A DNA stretch of 64,000 nt, from assembly GCF_001640025.1 (NCBI RefSeq), contig NC_031672.1, forward strand, positions 2,232,001 to 2,296,000. The letters run 5' to 3'. The notes under the pieces were generated by a model, which did no database searches, was not told the origin of the DNA, and was given only the letters and a program-made list of their open reading frames with translations. Origin of the DNA: Sugiyamaella lignohabitans (Eukaryota; Ascomycota; Dipodascomycetes; Dipodascales; Trichomonascaceae). Both the position numbers and the translations under genes were made by a program. Shown here piece after piece: positions 60,930 to 64,000 of this stretch (position 1 is its first letter; each line of letters opens with the position of its first letter).

Positions 60930-62531
60930 ATGTCAATTGATAAAAAAGTTGTTGATTATTCGGTGTATCTTGTGACGGACTCGTCGCTTGTGCCGGAGTC
61001 GTCGAGTTTGGTTCGCCAGGTCGAGGAGGCTATCAGAGGTGGAGCTACTATTGTCCAGTTGAGAGAGAAGGAAGCCGAGACTAGGGATTTCATAGAAATT
61101 GGTAAAAAAATTCATGAATTGACTAGAAAAGCTGGTATTCCTTTAATTATTAATGACAGATTGGATGTGGTTTTAGCTTTAGATGCTGAGGGAATTCATG
61201 TTGGTCAGGACGATATGGACATTCCGACTATTAGAAAGCATCTTGGTCCAGAAAAGATTATTGGAGTCAGTGTTAGTAATATTGAAGAAGCTCGTCAGGC
61301 TCGTGTGGATGATGTGGATTATGTTGGCATTGGCGCTGTATTCGGTACTCAAACAAAGAACTTGAAGAAAAGTCCTATGGGTACCGGCGGAGTCAGTGAA
61401 ATATTGATGGTCTTGAACGATGACGAAGAAGAAGAACAAAGTGCCAGTGGTGAAACAAATGGTAATAAATTAGCACGCAGAATCCAGTCTGTTGCAATTG
61501 GCGGTATCAACCAATCTAATGCTGAGTCGGTAATCAAGGAGAGCTTTTCAGCACATGATCATCTGGACGGTGTTGCTGTAGTATCATGTATCATTGGTGC
61601 TGAAGATGCTTTTAAAGCTACTAAACAATTGAAAGAAACAGTTGTTGAAGCACTTGATATCATGAAATCCAGAACTATTAGAGAACTACTTGCTGCTACT
61701 ACTTATATGGTGGCAGCAGTAGCAGAGACATCGCCATTTGTTCATCATATGACCAATACTGTTGTAACCAACTTTTCTGCCAACATGACAATCACAGTTG
61801 GTGCGTCTCCAGCTATGTCTGAATGTGTAGAGGAGTTTGACGACTTTGCCAAGATTCCTAACAGCTCGCTTCTTATCAACATGGGAACTGCTACTTTCGA
61901 AGGTCTAGCCCGGTTCCAGGCGGGAATGAAAGCCTATTATAAACAAAACCGACGAGTTGTTCTTGATCCTGTTGGTGCCGGTGCTTCTCAGCATCGTAAA
62001 AATGTGCTTCAGCAGTTGTTGGAGCTCGGCGGATTTGCAGTTATCAAAGGAAACGAGGGAGAAATCACTGCTGCTGCTGGCGTTGAAGGAGCCAAAGTCC
62101 GAGGTGTTGACAGTGTTGGCAGTGAATCTATTGAGAAACGGTTTGAAATCGTTGAGAAGCTTGCTTCGACGACTGGGTCTGTCGTGCTCATGACTGGCGA
62201 AGAAGACGTCTTAGTTCACCACGACAAAAAGAACACAAGAAAGCTTCTCTTCCGCAACGGCCACGAATATCTCAGCAAAATCACTGGTTCTGGCTGTGTA
62301 CTAGGCTCACTTGTCACCGCATTCAGTGCCTGTTTCGAAGACGCCTTTCTCGCTACAGGAGCAGCCCTCCTTCTATACACAATCGCATCTGAGCGTGCTG
62401 TCGAGACCGGCAGGGTCCACGGCCCTGGCTCGTTCGTGCCTGCTCTGATCGACCAGATCTACCAGATCTCGCAAGAGTCTCAAAACCGGGACAGCAGCTG
62501 GATCTCACGGGCCAAGGTCTACCCGTACTAG
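60930..62531 (+). CDS. THI6: Thi6, thiamine-phosphate synthase / hydroxyethylthiazole kinase
   Basis: 533 residues, intronless (540 in Saccharomyces), a fusion typical of fungi. The N-terminal barrel (about 1-235) joins hydroxymethylpyrimidine diphosphate and thiazole phosphate; it shows YLVTDS, GATIVQLREKEAETRDF, LIINDRLDVVLALDAEGIHVGQDDMD and GIGAVFGTQTK. The C-terminal ThiM-like kinase (about 240-533) shows FVHHMTNTVVTNFSANMTITVGASPAM, VVLDPVGAGAS, VIKGNEGEI and ITGSGCVLGSLVTAFSA, with the conserved Cys of the active site. An acidic loop (DDEEEEQSASGE) interrupts the synthase domain. Final pathway steps to thiamine phosphate, cytosolic. GC element E28 begins 25 bp after the stop. Confidence 0.96.
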   Translation: MSIDKKVVDYSVYLVTDSSLVPESSSLVRQVEEAIRGGATIVQLREKEAETRDFIEIGKKIHELTRKAGIPLIINDRLDVVLALDAEGIHVGQDDMDIPTIRKHLGPEKIIGVSVSNIEEARQARVDDVDYVGIGAVFGTQTKNLKKSPMGTGGVSEILMVLNDDEEEEQSASGETNGNKLARRIQSVAIGGINQSNAESVIKESFSAHDHLDGVAVVSCIIGAEDAFKATKQLKETVVEALDIMKSRTIRELLAATTYMVAAVAETSPFVHHMTNTVVTNFSANMTITVGASPAMSECVEEFDDFAKIPNSSLLINMGTATFEGLARFQAGMKAYYKQNRRVVLDPVGAGASQHRKNVLQQLLELGGFAVIKGNEGEITAAAGVEGAKVRGVDSVGSESIEKRFEIVEKLASTTGSVVLMTGEEDVLVHHDKKNTRKLLFRNGHEYLSKITGSGCVLGSLVTAFSACFEDAFLATGAALLLYTIASERAVETGRVHGPGSFVPALIDQIYQISQESQNRDSSWISRAKVYPY

Positions 62532-62556
62532 ATATTAATCGTGATGTGTTAGACAT

Positions 62557-62692
62557 GCCTCCGGCGGCTGGGGCTTCGCCCCAGACCCCGCTGCTCCTCT
62601 CGCTGCGCTCGAGTCGTTAGGTCCACGATCCCAGCCATCTCCTGCGAAGCAGGAGCTACGGGGTCTGGGGCGTAGCCCCAGCCGCCGGAGGC
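62557..62692. repeat. GC-hairpin element, full copy (E28)
   Basis: 136 bp directly after THI6. Loops are TTC and GTA with perfect stems; the second hairpin is CTCCTGCGAAGCAGGAG. Confidence 0.92.
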
Positions 62693-63261
62693 GTCTGCAG
62701 GTGTATGCAGGGGCTTCCCTGCATATGAAATGACCCTGCAGTGTGTCGATAGGATGAGCTGCGCGCGTTCGTTTGTGTTTACCGTAGTGGATGAGTTCGA
62801 TTAGTGTGAATCAGGGGATATTTACGGGAAAGTGGGGGGTCGCTGGCTTTTGAAAGAGGATATAGTCCATTACCCTCTATCCTCTTGTTCACACGGCTGA
62901 GGTTGGTGATCGGCAGACTTGATTTGAAATTTCACTTCGAGATATCGAGGGGTGAGATATTGTTTACCAAGGATATTCGGATTCGGTTGCGAATATTCTG
63001 TTTTTTGGTTTTTGGTTTTGTTTTGTTTGTCATTCAAAAGTTTTGGAGGGAAAAAAAAAGTTTTCACGGGCCTGATTGTTACGTAGTGTTCACTCTGTGC
63101 CCTTAGCTTCTCTATAAAAACACGGCAATATTCTGTCTTTACTCAGAAAATCGCTGTTACCGCCAAAAGGTTTACAGTGTGGCGGTTGTTTTAGATCGTC
63201 TTCTCTGTTGAAATTGTCTGTGGTATCTCCAGTGTGCCAGCCTCAGTTTTCAACTCTCATT
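62693..63261. promoter_or_regulatory. NMA111 promoter region
   Basis: 569 bp, with a hairpin at 62704-62725 and T-rich sequence around 63000-63060. CTCTATAAAAACACGG near 63110 contains a TATAAAA box about 150 bp before the ATG. Confidence 0.5.
62704..62725. terminator. Perfect hairpin downstream of THI6
   Basis: TATGCAGGG / CCCTGCATA arms (9 bp) around GCTT, 12 bp after GC element E28. It could affect THI6 3' ends, but a terminator role in a yeast is only a guess. Confidence 0.3.
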
Positions 63262-64000
63262 ATGGCTAGTCCCCCACTCCGCAGGAAGTCTTCGCGATTG
63301 TCCAATATACCCATTAAACGGAGAACCTCTGGAATAGCTGACAGCTCTCCGGAATCTTCTTCTTCTTCTGTCAATAGTGTGTCCAAAAGATTGCGGACTG
63401 ATCCCGAGTCAAATGCTACTATCCAAACTATTAATGGACTCGAATCGTCTTCAGATGTTATCGTGGACGGTAACTCGTCAGCATTAGCAAATGATCCGGT
63501 TGTCAGCACGTCGTTTGACGTTTCTATGGACGATGTAAATAACGAACAATTTTCCAATAATGAAGAGTCTGAACTGGATTCTGAAGATGAAAGCAATAAT
63601 GTTGTCATTCTCGACGATAAAAAATTAGTGAAAACAGAGGTTCTGCCTCCTTCTTCGACAACTGCCGCTGTGACTTCCTCGTCTACCACTACTGCTATGG
63701 AGTCTGTGGAATGGCAGAAAACTACTGAACGAGTTGTTAAAAGTGTTGTTTCTGTACAGTTTGCAAGTGTGTGCTCGTTTGATACTGAAGGTGCTTTTGT
63801 CAGCGAGGCTACTGGTTTTGTAGTGGATGCTGAGCAGGGTATTATTATGACCAACCGTCATGTGGTTGGATCCGGCCCTTTTGTGGGCTACGCTGTTTTT
63901 GATAACCATGAGGAGTGTGATGTTAAGCCTATTTATAGAGATCCAGTTCATGATTTTGGATTTCTCAAGTTCGACCCAAAAAGAATCAAGCATATGAAAG
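63262..64000 (+). CDS. NMA111: Nma111, nuclear HtrA-like serine protease (5' part)
   Basis: Cut by the window edge; 246 codons are visible of about 1000 in the family. Nma111 (Ynm3) is a nuclear HtrA/Omi-type protease linked to apoptosis-like death and lipid homeostasis. The first ~145 residues are Ser/Asp-rich with an Arg/Lys cluster (KRRTSG near 19-24) that could be a nuclear signal. The protease domain begins at about 150 ([17 protein letters not shown]). The catalytic His (about 200) lies in TNRHVVG and the Asp (about 231) in [12 protein letters not shown]; the catalytic Ser and PDZ domains would lie beyond 64000. The start follows a TATAAAA box and precedes [14 protein letters not shown]. 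Confidence 0.93.
   Translation, partial: MASPPLRRKSSRLSNIPIKRRTSGIADSSPESSSSSVNSVSKRLRTDPESNATIQTINGLESSSDVIVDGNSSALANDPVVSTSFDVSMDDVNNEQFSNNEESELDSEDESNNVVILDDKKLVKTEVLPPSSTTAAVTSSSTTTAMESVEWQKTTERVVKSVVSVQFASVCSFDTEGAFVSEATGFVVDAEQGIIMTNRHVVGSGPFVGYAVFDNHEECDVKPIYRDPVHDFGFLKFDPKRIKHMK

Overview
This 64-kb window is nuclear DNA of a budding yeast (Ascomycota, Saccharomycotina), probably an early-branching lineage such as the Dipodascus/Trichomonascaceae group. Several points lead there. The proteins are ordinary fungal housekeeping proteins. Eight of the 27 genes contain short spliceosomal introns with GT(A/G)(A/G)GT-like donors and a CTAAC branch site very close to the acceptor. CTG at 47125 falls on a conserved Leu of Kar2, so the code looks standard. 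The window keeps an SMN homologue, a complete JmjN-ARID-PHD-JmjC demethylase and a secreted GH10 xylanase, which the best-known yeasts lack. I cannot prove genus or species; a wood- or insect-associated genus such as Sugiyamaella would fit the xylanase, but that is a guess.

Layout. 0-5 kb: gene-poor, AT-rich, with one copy (about 1915-3828) of a 1.9-kb duplicated locus encoding an unknown membrane protein. 5-17.6 kb: RIB2, SDA1, SMN1, DBP8, SKI6, TMA22, ORT1 and an aldo-keto reductase. 17.6-19.7 kb: AT-rich desert. 19.7-39.9 kb: HRD3, TAD2, SNX4, THG1, RPN3, a KDM5-type demethylase, MET12, FMP52 and the GH10 xylanase. 40.4-42.3 kb: second copy of the duplicated locus, inverted. 42.3-45.8 kb: AT-rich desert. 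45.8-64 kb: KAR2, MAD2, an acidic unknown protein, TIF5, SNT2, LEA1, THI6 and the 5' part of NMA111. Functional threads are RNA processing and translation (SKI6, SDA1, DBP8, THG1, TAD2, LEA1, SMN1, TIF5, TMA22), ER quality control (KAR2, HRD3), chromatin (KDM5-type protein and SNT2, known partners in other fungi) and vitamin/one-carbon metabolism (RIB2, THI6, MET12).

The most unusual feature is a dispersed family of GC-rich, hairpin-rich elements. I count 28 copies: 16 full-length, about 132-183 bp with inverted terminal modules, and 12 half copies. They occur in introns (5 copies), just downstream of stop codons (13) or elsewhere between genes (10), and never in a recognised exon. Element-bearing introns shrink to roughly 50-63 nt in four of five cases when the element is subtracted. 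Homologous stems differ in sequence but stay paired. This looks like a nuclear relative-in-style of mitochondrial GC clusters or double-hairpin elements, or a MITE-like family, and I know of no description of it. All exon coordinates were derived by hand.
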